In this document: in pieces, positions 1 through 6,331 of the stretch
Numbering within the stretch: position 1 is the first letter of the stretch
Layout of the letters: every line of letters begins with the position of its first letter
Assembly: GCA_023336765.1 (NCBI GenBank)
Contig: JAMBLL010000316.1
Coordinates: forward strand, 1 to 7,239
Direction: 5' to 3'
DNA from: Actinomycetes bacterium
GTDB taxonomy: Bacteria > Actinomycetota > Acidimicrobiia > Spongiisociales > UBA5794
Length of the DNA stretch: 7,239 bases
The notes under the pieces: model-generated
What the model was told of the DNA's origin: nothing
The model's input: the letters and a program-made list of their open reading frames with translations, nothing else
Database searches by the model: none
Program-made: the position numbers and the translations under genes

Positions 1-837
1 CGGGCAACGGACATCGTGTTCATGGCGCTCCCTCACGGAGCCTCTGGTGGGCCCGCCATGGAGATCGTCGGCTCCGGGACGAAGATCGTCGACCTCGGGA
101 GCGACTTCCGTCTCGACACACCGCAGAGGTATCTCGACGCGTACGGTTCTGACCATCCATTTCCTGAGCAGTTGGGAGTGTGGGCCTACGGCATACCTGA
201 ACTCTTCGGTGAACAGATCGCGGCATCAGATCGTGTTGCGGCACCCGGGTGCTATCCGACATCTGTTGTTGTGCCGCTTGCTCCGCTTATTGCTGCGGAC
301 CTCATTGAGCCAGAGGGCATCGTTGCGGACTCGATGAGTGGCGTCTCGGGCGCAGGAAGGTCATCGGCCGACGCACTGCGTTTCGGTGCGATAGACGAGT
401 CTGTTGCCGCCTACAAGGTCCTGACGCATCGTCACCGGCCCGAAATGGAGAGAGTGCTCGACACTGTCAGTGCGTCGAATACCTCGATCCTCTTCACTCC
501 GCATCTCGTCCCGATGCAGCGGGGCATCCTCTCCACCGTCTACGCAACTCCGACACCGGGGACGACGCTTGACGAGGTAGAAGCAGCCTTCGACACAGCG
601 TACGCGGACAGCATGTTCGTGCGACGTCTGGGCGAACCACCCCACACCAGGTGGGTTGTTGGGTCGAACAACCTTTTCGCATCGTTCCACCTCGATACAC
701 GGACGAACACGCTCATCGCGATCTCAGCGATCGACAATCTCGTGAAAGGCGCTGCGGGCCAGGCCGTGCAGTGTGCGAACCTCATGTACGGCTTCGAAGA
801 GTCCACAGGCCTGCCAACAGAGGGGTGGATGCCATGA
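1..837 (+). CDS. argC: N-acetyl-gamma-glutamyl-phosphate reductase, 5'-truncated
   Basis: ArgC reduces N-acetylglutamyl phosphate to the semialdehyde with NADPH, the third step of arginine synthesis in the cytoplasm. The reading frame is open from base 1, so the gene is cut by the window edge. The 278 residues seen correspond to the last four fifths of a protein usually about 345 long, and the N-terminal nucleotide-binding glycine motif is missing. Visible family motifs in the fragment are ALPHG (9-13), DLGSDFRL (31-38), YGIPEL (63-68), the catalytic cysteine C84 in PGCYPT (bases 250-252), SGAGR, the HRHRPE histidine region, and the C-terminal GSNNLF and NLVKGAAGQA segments. A GTG at 16 could be read as a start, but the alignable sequence upstream of it shows it is internal. 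Its stop overlaps the argB start in ATGA, so the two are probably translationally coupled. No defect is seen. Confidence 0.97.
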   Translation, partial: RATDIVFMALPHGASGGPAMEIVGSGTKIVDLGSDFRLDTPQRYLDAYGSDHPFPEQLGVWAYGIPELFGEQIAASDRVAAPGCYPTSVVVPLAPLIAADLIEPEGIVADSMSGVSGAGRSSADALRFGAIDESVAAYKVLTHRHRPEMERVLDTVSASNTSILFTPHLVPMQRGILSTVYATPTPGTTLDEVEAAFDTAYADSMFVRRLGEPPHTRWVVGSNNLFASFHLDTRTNTLIAISAIDNLVKGAAGQAVQCANLMYGFEESTGLPTEGWMP

Positions 838-1745
838 GTACCGGCCATACGACGCCAACACCGGCGAAGTCGCGCATCGCAAAGACGATGGGGAAGGCGT
901 CGATCCTTTCCCAGGCTCTGCCGTTCATCAGACGGTTCACGGGTACAACCGTCGTCGTCAAGTATGGCGGGTCGGCCATGGTTGACGACGCAACGCGAGA
1001 GAACTTCGCGGACGATGTCGCGATGCTGCACTACGTGGGCATCAAGCCGGTCATCGTCCATGGAGGTGGTCCCCACATCTCTGCAGCGATGGGTCAACGA
1101 GGTATCGAACCTCAGTTCCACGAGGGTCTGCGTATCACCGACGCTGAGACGATCAGGGTCGTCCAATCGACCCTGGTTGGTGAGATCAATCCCGATATCG
1201 TGCGCCTCATCAACAACCATGGCCCGGTCGCGACGGGCATCTCCGGGTTGGATGCCAACCTCTTCCTTGCCGAACCGTACAGTCAGACACACGGATTTGT
1301 GGGCAAGGTCGTGGAGGTGAACGCAGCGCTCGTGGAGAACCTCCAGGATCAGGGATACGTGCCTGTTGTTGCTCCGATCGCTCGAGGCGAGGATGGTAAG
1401 ACCTACAACCTCAACGCAGACACTGCCGCTGGCGCACTCGCAACGGCGCTAGGGGCTTCGAAACTGGTGTTCCTCACCGATGTCGAGGGTCTCTACAGGG
1501 ATCTTGGCGATCACAACAGCTTGATATCGAAGATCACAACGGGCGAACTGACGGAACTCCTCGAATCCGGTTCGATCTCTTCAGGGATGCTCCCGAAGCT
1601 CAAGGCTTGCGTATCTGCTGTTGACTCCGGTGTCCAATCGGCGCACATCCTCGATGGGAGGATCCAGCACTCGTTGCTGCTTGAGGTGTTCACACCCGAG
1701 GGCATCGGCACGATGATCACCGAGAGGTTGCCCGATGCGGGCTGA
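834..1745 (+). CDS. argB: Acetylglutamate kinase
   Basis: ArgB phosphorylates N-acetylglutamate with ATP, the second and usually feedback-controlled step of arginine synthesis. The 303-residue protein shows the amino-acid kinase landmarks: VVKYGGSAM with K43, glycine-rich HGGGP (76-80), substrate-binding GLRITD (98-103), NLNAD (192-196) with the catalytic Asp, FLTDVEGLY, and GMLPK with K255. About 20 residues of poorly conserved N-terminus precede an ILSQALPFIRRF segment. That segment matches the N-terminal helix of hexameric, arginine-inhibited kinases, and the EVFTPEGIGTMI tail also fits that class, so feedback inhibition by arginine is inferred. I chose ATG 834 because it overlaps the argC stop by four bases and has a purine-rich AGAGGGG stretch upstream. 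ATG 888 is an alternative. The open frame continues upstream to 651, but that part lies inside argC. Confidence 0.96.
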   Translation: MSTGHTTPTPAKSRIAKTMGKASILSQALPFIRRFTGTTVVVKYGGSAMVDDATRENFADDVAMLHYVGIKPVIVHGGGPHISAAMGQRGIEPQFHEGLRITDAETIRVVQSTLVGEINPDIVRLINNHGPVATGISGLDANLFLAEPYSQTHGFVGKVVEVNAALVENLQDQGYVPVVAPIARGEDGKTYNLNADTAAGALATALGASKLVFLTDVEGLYRDLGDHNSLISKITTGELTELLESGSISSGMLPKLKACVSAVDSGVQSAHILDGRIQHSLLLEVFTPEGIGTMITERLPDAG

Positions 1746-2193
1746 GACCGAATCCCGTCGACGGTTGATGAGGTCGATCCTCGCCAAGGAGCCTGTTGCG
1801 AGCCAGGCGGAACTGCGTGATGCGCTCGCAGGTGGGGGCTTCGATGTCACCCAGGCGACCGTGTCGCGGGACCTCAATGCCATCGGTGCTGGGCGAGTGA
1901 AGAACGCAGCGGGTGTCGTGTACAGACTTGGCCCAGCAGGCACCGATGCAGAGAAGGCCTCCCTGTTCCAGGCGGTCGACGAGTTCGTCATGGCCGTTGG
2001 AGTATCGGGGAACCTCGTCGTCCTCCATGTGCCTCCAGGCGCTGCCCAGTTCGTGGCGAGCCGTATCGATGCCGCAAACGTCGATGGGATCATGGGAACG
2101 ATCGCTGGCGACGACACGATCCTCATTGTCACGGACGCCGAGGTGGGCGCAGACACGATTTCACAACGAGTTCAAGGAACGGAGAAGGAATGA
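1735..2193 (+). CDS. argR: Arginine repressor ArgR
   Basis: ArgR is the arginine-sensing transcription factor. As a hexamer with bound arginine it represses arg operons by binding ARG boxes. The 152-residue length is normal for the family. The N-terminal winged helix-turn-helix spans about residues 8-62 and holds the recognition-helix signature TQATVSRDL (39-47). The C-terminal oligomerisation and arginine-binding domain (about 77-150) has GTIAGDDTI (121-129), whose paired aspartates D126 and D127 are the family's arginine contacts. The ATG lies 11 bases inside the end of argB, with GAGAGG (1722-1727) seven bases upstream as ribosome binding site. Placement inside the arg operon, directly before argG, is common in Actinomycetota and suggests autoregulation. 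Any operator would be expected upstream of the operon, outside this window, and I saw no convincing ARG box inside it. Confidence 0.96.
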   Translation: MRAETESRRRLMRSILAKEPVASQAELRDALAGGGFDVTQATVSRDLNAIGAGRVKNAAGVVYRLGPAGTDAEKASLFQAVDEFVMAVGVSGNLVVLHVPPGAAQFVASRIDAANVDGIMGTIAGDDTILIVTDAEVGADTISQRVQGTEKE

Positions 2194-3407
2194 GTAAGGA
2201 CATCAAGAAGGTCGTACTTGCGTACAGCGGTGGTCTGGACACCTCTGTGATCCTGCAGTGGATCAAGGAGGAATACGGCGCCGAGGTCGTTACCTACACG
2301 GCCGATGTTGGCCAGGGCGATGAGGTTGAAGAGGCGAGGGTTAAAGCTCTCGAAACTGGCGCCATTGAAGCGATTACCGAGGACCTCCGGAAAGAGTTCG
2401 TCGAAGACTACGTTTTCCCTGCATTCCGCACATCGGCGCTCTATGAGGGCTATTACCTGATGGGTACGTCTCTTGCGAGGCCGGTGATCTCGAAGGGCCT
2501 CGTGCGCGCAGCCATAGAGACGGGGGCCGATGCGATCGCTCACGGGGCAACGGGTAAGGGCAACGACCAGGTCCGTTTCGAACTCTCGGCGTACGCTCTC
2601 AAACCCGATATCAAAGTGATCGCCCCATGGCGCGAATGGGATCTCAAAGGCAGAGCCGATTGTCTTGCCTACGCCGATGCCAGAGGTATCCCGACGCCAG
2701 TGACACCTGAGATGCCGTACTCGATGGATGCCAACATGCTTCATATCTCCTATGAAGGGGGTGTGCTCGAGGATCCGTGGGTCCCGCCACCCAGAGGAAT
2801 GTTCAGTATGACCGTCGACCCGGAGAACGCCCCTGACGAACCGGAGTACATCACGATCGGCTTCGAAGCAGGAGATCCTGTATCAGTCAACGGTGTCCGT
2901 CTGTCACCAGTCGAACTACTCGGGAGCCTCAACGAGATCGGCGGAAGACACGGTATTGGTCGTGTCGACATCGTCGAGAACAGGTTCGTGGGGATGAAGA
3001 GCCGTGGTGTCTATGAGACACCCGGAGGAACTCTCATGTACCACGCTCATCGGGCTGTCGAGTCTCTCACACTCGACCGTGAGGTGGTCCATCTCCGTGA
3101 TGAGTTGTCGAACCGCTACGCCGAGATGGTCTACAACGGCTTCTGGTTCGCACCTGAACGCGAGGCCCTGCAACACTTCATGGATGATCTTCAGAAATCG
3201 GTTACAGGTGAAGCCAGGCTCAAGCTGTACAAGGGCCTCGCGACAATTGACGGCCGTCGCTCGGACACCCACGCTCTCTACGACGAAGCCACAGTCACGT
3301 TCGAAGCAGACGACGTCTACAACCAGGGTGATGCCGAAGGCTTCATCCGTCTCCAGTCCCTACGCCTACGGACCTTTGCGGAGAAGAGGCTTGGTGAAGG
3401 TGAATAG
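2190..3407 (+). CDS. argG: Argininosuccinate synthase
   Basis: ArgG joins citrulline and aspartate with ATP hydrolysis to AMP and pyrophosphate, giving argininosuccinate. The 405-residue protein matches the usual length of about 400. The N-type ATP pyrophosphatase P-loop is AYSGGLDTS (11-19). TADVGQG (37-43), the MGTSLARP segment (91-98), HGATGKGNDQVRFE (118-131), which contributes to citrulline and aspartate binding, and YSMDANMLHISYEGG (177-191) all agree with the family. The start ATG overlaps the argR stop by four bases, and GGAGAAGG (2181-2188) just upstream is a strong ribosome binding site. The stop codon at 3405-3407 is followed within four bases by a heptad repeat array, so the tight coupling seen earlier in the operon is broken here. 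Confidence 0.98.
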   Translation: MSKDIKKVVLAYSGGLDTSVILQWIKEEYGAEVVTYTADVGQGDEVEEARVKALETGAIEAITEDLRKEFVEDYVFPAFRTSALYEGYYLMGTSLARPVISKGLVRAAIETGADAIAHGATGKGNDQVRFELSAYALKPDIKVIAPWREWDLKGRADCLAYADARGIPTPVTPEMPYSMDANMLHISYEGGVLEDPWVPPPRGMFSMTVDPENAPDEPEYITIGFEAGDPVSVNGVRLSPVELLGSLNEIGGRHGIGRVDIVENRFVGMKSRGVYETPGGTLMYHAHRAVESLTLDREVVHLRDELSNRYAEMVYNGFWFAPEREALQHFMDDLQKSVTGEARLKLYKGLATIDGRRSDTHALYDEATVTFEADDVYNQGDAEGFIRLQSLRLRTFAEKRLGEGE

Positions 3408-3602
3408 GAACAGCCGTCAGCCGACAGCAGTCAGCCGTCCCCCTTTCAAGGGGGACAAGCGACGAGTTCTACGAGGAGCTAGGGGGATGCACCAAGCGGC
3501 ACGGGGTCCGTTGGCTCTCGCGTTATCCCCCTGCATCGTCGCTGGTGCTCCTCTGCCGTCCCCCTTGAAAGGGGGACGGGTGTGGCGAAAAACAGGATCG
3601 CT
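3408..3602 (+). repeat. argG-argH spacer: heptad array plus paired palindromes
   Basis: The only sizeable gap in the arg operon holds a structured repeat element. Bases 3411-3438 are four tandem 7-mers of form CAG-N4: CAGCCGT twice, CAGCCGA and CAGCAGT. The last unit runs into a near-palindrome, GTCCCCCTTTCAAGGGGGAC (3437-3456). An exact reverse complement of it lies at 3558-3577; with flanks the perfect inverted match is 22 bases (3435-3456 against 3558-3579). Nested inside, AGGGGGAT (3481-3488) can pair with ATCCCCCT (3525-3532). Either each palindrome folds alone or the whole 145 bases fold as one long hairpin. It resembles dispersed REP- or REPIN-like elements. No transposase, T-run or target duplication is evident. 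It could affect the argG to argH message ratio, which is inference. Confidence 0.85.
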
Positions 3603-4961
3603 ATGACTCTCTGGGGTGGTGGACGCTTTGATGAGGGTCCTGCTGAGTCGTTGTGGCGTTTCACGGTAGATATCTCAGATCGGCGGTTGTTGTCCGTCGA
3701 CATCAAGGGATCGCTGGCACACGTTGCCATGCTCGGCGAGGTTGGGCTGTTATCCCAACAAGAGACAGCGTCGATCTCCGAGGGACTCCTCGCTATTCGG
3801 GGCGAGGCGGACTCAGGGTCATTTGAGTTCCTCGACACGGACGAGGACGTCCACAGTGCGGTTGAACGCAGGCTCGGAGAACTGGTCGGTGACCTTGCAG
3901 GCAAACTCCATACGGGCAGGTCTCGTAACGACCAGGTTGCACTTGACTTCCGTCTGTATCTTGTGGAGGCCGCTGGTGACAGAGTCGTGCAACTCGAACG
4001 GTTCATCGGTGTCCTCGTCGACCAGGCGAAGCTGGCCGGTGAGAAGGTCATCCCCAGCTACACCCACGTCCAGCAGGCACAGGCGGTCCCGCTTGCGCAC
4101 CACCTCCTTGCCTATGCATGGATGCTCAAGCGCGATGTCGATCGGTTCAACGATGCTGTGGTGAGACTGGACGTGTCTCCGCTCGGCGCCGGAGCATCTG
4201 GCGGCTCTTCGCTGCCATTGGACCCAGTTGCCTCGGCACATAATCTCGGCATGCAGGGCGTGTTCACGAATTCGATGGATGCTGTTGGGTCGAGAGATTT
4301 CGCCGCGGAATTCGTGTGGTGTGCGACCCAGTCGATGCTCCACCTGTCACGCCTATCCGAGGAGTTGATCCTGTGGTGCTCGACCGAGTTCAACTGGGTG
4401 ACGTTCTCTGATGCGTACACGACGGGTTCTTCTGCAATGCCTCACAAGAAGAACGCGGACATCGCGGAACTCGTCCGTGGGAAGGCATCGACAGTCATCG
4501 GCGATCTCACCGCGATTACGGCTCTGCAGAAGGGGCTACCGATGACCTACAACCGTGACCTTCAGGAGGACAAGCGCCTGGTGTTCCATGCAGATGACTC
4601 CCTCGCTGGTGCCCTCGATGCTCTTGGTGGAATGGTCGCAACAGCGGTGTTTCATCCCCCACCTCCGACGGCGTGGGTGACGGCTCTCGACCTTGCGGAG
4701 GTTCTGGTCGAGCGTGGCGTGCCGTTCCGCGAGGCCCATCACGTTGTTGGACGCCTTGTTTCCGCGTTGATCGCCGATGACCGCGGCTTTGACGATCTCA
4801 CACCGGATGAACTAATCGCTGCCGATGGCAGGTTCGTGCCTTCCGATATCGATCGTGTCGACCCTGTGCGGTCCGTCGATGCCAGGCGCACGGCCGGTGG
4901 CGGATCGATGCAGTCCGTCGCCACGCAGATCGAGCAACTCGAGGTCTTCCTCGAGCGTTGA
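3603..4961 (+). CDS. argH: Argininosuccinate lyase
   Basis: ArgH splits argininosuccinate into arginine and fumarate, the final step of the pathway, as a homotetramer of the fumarase/aspartase superfamily. From ATG 3603 it is 452 residues, near the usual 460. Family landmarks are the N-terminal LWGGGRF (3-9), EDVHSAVERRL (81-91), TGRSRNDQ (104-111), SYTHVQQAQ (152-160, catalytic-region H155), SPLGAGASGGSSLPLD, and the mobile active-site loop GSSAMPHKKNADIAE (275-289), followed by YNRDLQEDK. The usual loop reads MPQKKNP, so H281 and A285 are departures, and the N-terminal motif has an extra glycine. ATG 3603 has AGGA at 3594-3597 with a five-base spacer and begins right at the conserved region. 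GTG 3582, seven codons earlier, is in frame and has AAGGGGG upstream, but that lies inside the repeat arm. I prefer the ATG. Confidence 0.96.
   Translation: MTLWGGGRFDEGPAESLWRFTVDISDRRLLSVDIKGSLAHVAMLGEVGLLSQQETASISEGLLAIRGEADSGSFEFLDTDEDVHSAVERRLGELVGDLAGKLHTGRSRNDQVALDFRLYLVEAAGDRVVQLERFIGVLVDQAKLAGEKVIPSYTHVQQAQAVPLAHHLLAYAWMLKRDVDRFNDAVVRLDVSPLGAGASGGSSLPLDPVASAHNLGMQGVFTNSMDAVGSRDFAAEFVWCATQSMLHLSRLSEELILWCSTEFNWVTFSDAYTTGSSAMPHKKNADIAELVRGKASTVIGDLTAITALQKGLPMTYNRDLQEDKRLVFHADDSLAGALDALGGMVATAVFHPPPPTAWVTALDLAEVLVERGVPFREAHHVVGRLVSALIADDRGFDDLTPDELIAADGRFVPSDIDRVDPVRSVDARRTAGGGSMQSVATQIEQLEVFLER
4938..4955 (+). terminator. Small perfect hairpin at the end of argH
   Basis: CTCGAGG, a TCTT loop and CCTCGAG form a perfect 7-bp stem within the last codons of argH, ending just before the stop codon. 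It is not followed by a T-run, so it is at best a weak or factor-assisted terminator at the end of the arg operon. It may simply reflect codon content (Glu, Leu and Arg codons). Confidence 0.2.
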
Positions 4962-4984
4962 TCACCCCGTACCCGAGGTTTCTG

Positions 4985-5158
4985 TCAGGCGGCCTGTGCG
5001 GCCGTCTCGGTGGGACACACCGCACAGCCAAGGGTGTCGCAGTGGGCAACGACCGAGACGGCTAGGTCAGCCGAAGCGAAGAACGCCTCAAGGTCGGAGT
5101 CAGACAGCGACATGAGATCGGTTGTCTGTGGTGTCTGAATCAGGTGCATTGTTTCCAT
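4985..5158 (-). CDS. Small acidic Cys-containing peptide, possible RiPP precursor
   Basis: This unrecognised 57-residue ORF lies antisense to the space after argH. The sequence contains no Lys or Arg and eight acidic residues. The N-terminal half reads like a leader peptide, with DLMSLSDSDLEAFF (14-27). The tail HCDTLGCAVCPTET (39-52) has cysteines at 40, 45 and 48 (C-x4-C-x2-C) with several Thr residues, and the end is Ala-rich. This split of acidic leader and Cys/Thr core is typical of precursors of modified peptides such as lanthipeptides, but no modification enzyme is in the window, so the function is open. GC at third codon positions is high from codon 13 onward, as in the neighbouring genes. 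Starts at 5164 and 5149 are also in frame. No good ribosome site is seen, but TACGTT (5170-5165) sits six bases before ATG 5158, fitting a leaderless start. A zinc-binding peptide or a chance ORF are alternatives. Confidence 0.4.
   Translation of the reverse strand: METMHLIQTPQTTDLMSLSDSDLEAFFASADLAVSVVAHCDTLGCAVCPTETAAQAA
5001..5062. repeat. 11-bp inverted repeat inside the small ORF
   Basis: GCCGTCTCGGT (5001-5011) and ACCGAGACGGC (5052-5062) are perfect reverse complements separated by 40 bases. A further five-base pairing, GACAC (5014-5018) with GTGTC (5034-5038), can form inside. It begins 39 bases after the argH stop. It could be a rho-independent-like or processing hairpin for the arg operon, but there is no T-run and the loop is long. 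On the minus strand the two arms encode parts of the small peptide (about residues 33-36 and 50-53). Confidence 0.4.
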
Positions 5159-5170
5159 ACCCATAACGTA
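5159..5170 (-). promoter_or_regulatory. Possible leaderless promoter of the small minus-strand ORF
   Basis: On the minus strand TACGTT (5170-5165) fits the actinobacterial -10 pattern TANNNT and is followed by six bases and then ATG 5158, the spacing expected if transcription begins at the start codon. No convincing -35 box is seen at 16-18 bases upstream, so support is weak. Confidence 0.2.
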
Positions 5171-5190
5171 TCAAACGGGTGTGACAGAAT

Positions 5191-5317
5191 GGGAAGAAGA
5201 GCTCAGAACACAGATAGGAGAGCACAGACCAGAGGTTGGGGAGTCCGCGGGATAGGGTCTTTCATCCGGTGTTCTCCGGTCTGTGTTCTGTGTTCTGAGC
5301 TCTGTATTCTTCTTCTT
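5191..5317. repeat. Heptad-built inverted repeat element before the cupin gene
   Basis: Two long arms pair across a loop of about 47 bases. AGAGCTCAGAACACAGA (5198-5214) is an exact reverse complement of 5287-5303, and CACAGACC (5223-5230) of GGTCTGTG (5278-5285). The left arm has an extra TAGGAGA-type unit, so the arms differ by about one 7-base step. Both arms have a 7-base period: on the left CAG, GAG or a close variant recurs every seven bases from 5204 to about 5234, and on the right TCTG or a close variant recurs. The unit CAG-N4 is the same pattern as in the argG-argH spacer. The right edge abuts the cupin ATG at 5318. No transposase or target duplication is seen. It looks like a non-autonomous repeat. 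Confidence 0.8.
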
Positions 5318-5665
5318 ATGGAATTCAAGCGATATGCCGATGCGGTCCCTTTTGAGTTCGGGGACTTCGAGTTGAGAGAACTCACGCCCGATGCGTTCGA
5401 TCTGGCGTCGTTCGCCGAAGTGATCGTTCCTATAGGTGTGGAGCGGCCATCACGGGTGTCGATTAAGGATCACCGGATATACCTGTGTCTAAAAGGCGAC
5501 CTCGAGTTCACCGTTGAGGGCACCGTGGTCCACCTCACCAAAGGCGATGTGCTACACATCTCCAAGGACGAGACGTACGGGTTTCACAATGGCGGCTATG
5601 AGGAAGGCCGGCTTCTTCTTCTCCGTGTCCCAGGACCGACGATGCCCGGTTCAGCCCACGTGTGA
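5318..5665 (+). CDS. Small single-domain cupin protein
   Basis: This is a 115-residue protein with the small beta-barrel (cupin) fold, inferred from the strand-glycine pattern IYLCLKGDLEFTVEG (54-68) and the second motif GDVLHISKDETYGFHNGG (76-93). Motif 2 keeps G76, H90 and N91. Motif 1, which normally supplies two His and one Glu metal ligand, has only H52 nearby and looks degenerate, so metal binding and enzyme activity are uncertain; a sugar- or ligand-binding role is possible. I chose ATG 5318 because conserved sequence begins there. It lacks a Shine-Dalgarno sequence, since the preceding bases are the pyrimidine-rich end of a repeat element. The frame is open upstream to ATG 5144 through the repeat, giving a possible 173-residue form that looks non-native. 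It converges with trhA, stop codon against stop codon. Substrate unknown. Confidence 0.75.
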   Translation: MEFKRYADAVPFEFGDFELRELTPDAFDLASFAEVIVPIGVERPSRVSIKDHRIYLCLKGDLEFTVEGTVVHLTKGDVLHISKDETYGFHNGGYEEGRLLLLRVPGPTMPGSAHV

Positions 5666-6331
5666 TCAGGCACCGGCTGGCAAGACATAGCGCCACACCA
5701 TCACGAAGTGAACAGAGGTGGCCGCCACGACCATCACGTGGAACACCTCGTGGTACGAGAACACCCGCGGCCAGAGCTTTGGCCTGTTGGTGATCAGCAG
5801 AACCATCCCGATCGAGTAGATCAGCCCCCCGATCAGAGTAAGCACCGATGCCAACCAGCCCAACTCCTGGACGAACTCCCACGCCATGAACACACCTAGC
5901 CAACCCATCGAGATCGCAAGGATCATCGAGAACGTTTGTTTCTCTCTGGGGAAGAAGGAGTGCTGGATAACGCCAACAGCGACGGTGCCCCACGCGATCG
6001 CCAGCACCGCCCACATGAATGTCCCGTCAAGCGTCGCTATGGCGACCGGGGTGTAGGTGCCAGCAACGAGAACGAGGATCATCGAGTGGTCGAGTCGTTG
6101 CATGCGCTGCTTCCACTTGAGCCGCCATGGGACGGCGTGGTAGAGAGAACTGGTGCTGTAGAGCGCCACCATGGCAAGACCAAATACGATGGCTCCTGTC
6201 CGGATTCCCCAGTCAGGGGAACTCAACGCCAGGAGGATGGTCCCGAACACTGCGACGATTGCAGACGCGCCATGGAGGAACCCGCGAACGGGATTCTGCA
6301 TCTTGCCGAGGGTCCACCGCTGATCAGCCAT
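5666..6331 (-). CDS. trhA: Hemolysin III / TrhA family membrane protein (PAQR-like)
   Basis: This 221-residue multi-pass membrane protein belongs to the hemolysin III (YqfA/TrhA, UPF0073) family, bacterial relatives of the eukaryotic PAQR receptors. About seven hydrophobic segments are visible. The family's conserved polar residues are all present: STSSLYHAVP (59-68) with S61 and H65, RLDHSMI (79-85) with D81, AGTYTP (90-95), and HEVFH (194-198) followed by H208 in VHF. In PAQR proteins this Ser/Asp/His set binds a metal and may support lipid amidase-type hydrolysis. Proposed roles of TrhA in membrane energetics or lipid homeostasis are family knowledge; the hemolysin name is historical. ATG 6331 is preceded by TACGCT seven bases away, and no ribosome site is seen, which suggests a leaderless transcript. 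The gene is divergent from the cis-prenyltransferase. Confidence 0.93.
   Translation of the reverse strand: MADQRWTLGKMQNPVRGFLHGASAIVAVFGTILLALSSPDWGIRTGAIVFGLAMVALYSTSSLYHAVPWRLKWKQRMQRLDHSMILVLVAGTYTPVAIATLDGTFMWAVLAIAWGTVAVGVIQHSFFPREKQTFSMILAISMGWLGVFMAWEFVQELGWLASVLTLIGGLIYSIGMVLLITNRPKLWPRVFSYHEVFHVMVVAATSVHFVMVWRYVLPAGA

Noticed and set aside
651..833. Longer argB from an ATG at 651
   Set aside because: The extra 61 residues lie entirely within argC in another frame, and the family N-terminus starts near ATG 834.
540..1292. Minus-strand ORF of 250 codons opposite argC and argB
   Set aside because: It is a GC-driven shadow of two clear genes. The predicted protein has no recognisable domain and is rich in Arg and Asp as expected for antisense frames.
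1581..2156. Minus-strand ORF of 191 codons opposite argB and argR
   Set aside because: It is antisense to overlapping, well-supported genes, and its Ser/Ala/Thr-rich composition is typical of a shadow frame.
3411..3579. CRISPR-like array in the argG-argH spacer
   Set aside because: The direct repeats are 7-mers without spacers, and the larger repeats are inverted and only two in number.
3408..3602. Riboswitch or arginine attenuator before argH
   Set aside because: No leader peptide with Arg codons, no T-run terminator and no known riboswitch core were seen. The symmetry fits a repeat element better.
3004..3606. + strand ORF running from within argG through the repeat spacer
   Set aside because: It is out of frame with argG, its product is Ser/Arg-rich without a domain, and its second part simply translates the repeat element.
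4798..5049. Minus-strand ORF of 83 codons overlapping the end of argH
   Set aside because: Arg/His/Pro-rich composition, a large overlap with argH, and a frame different from the better-looking small ORF.
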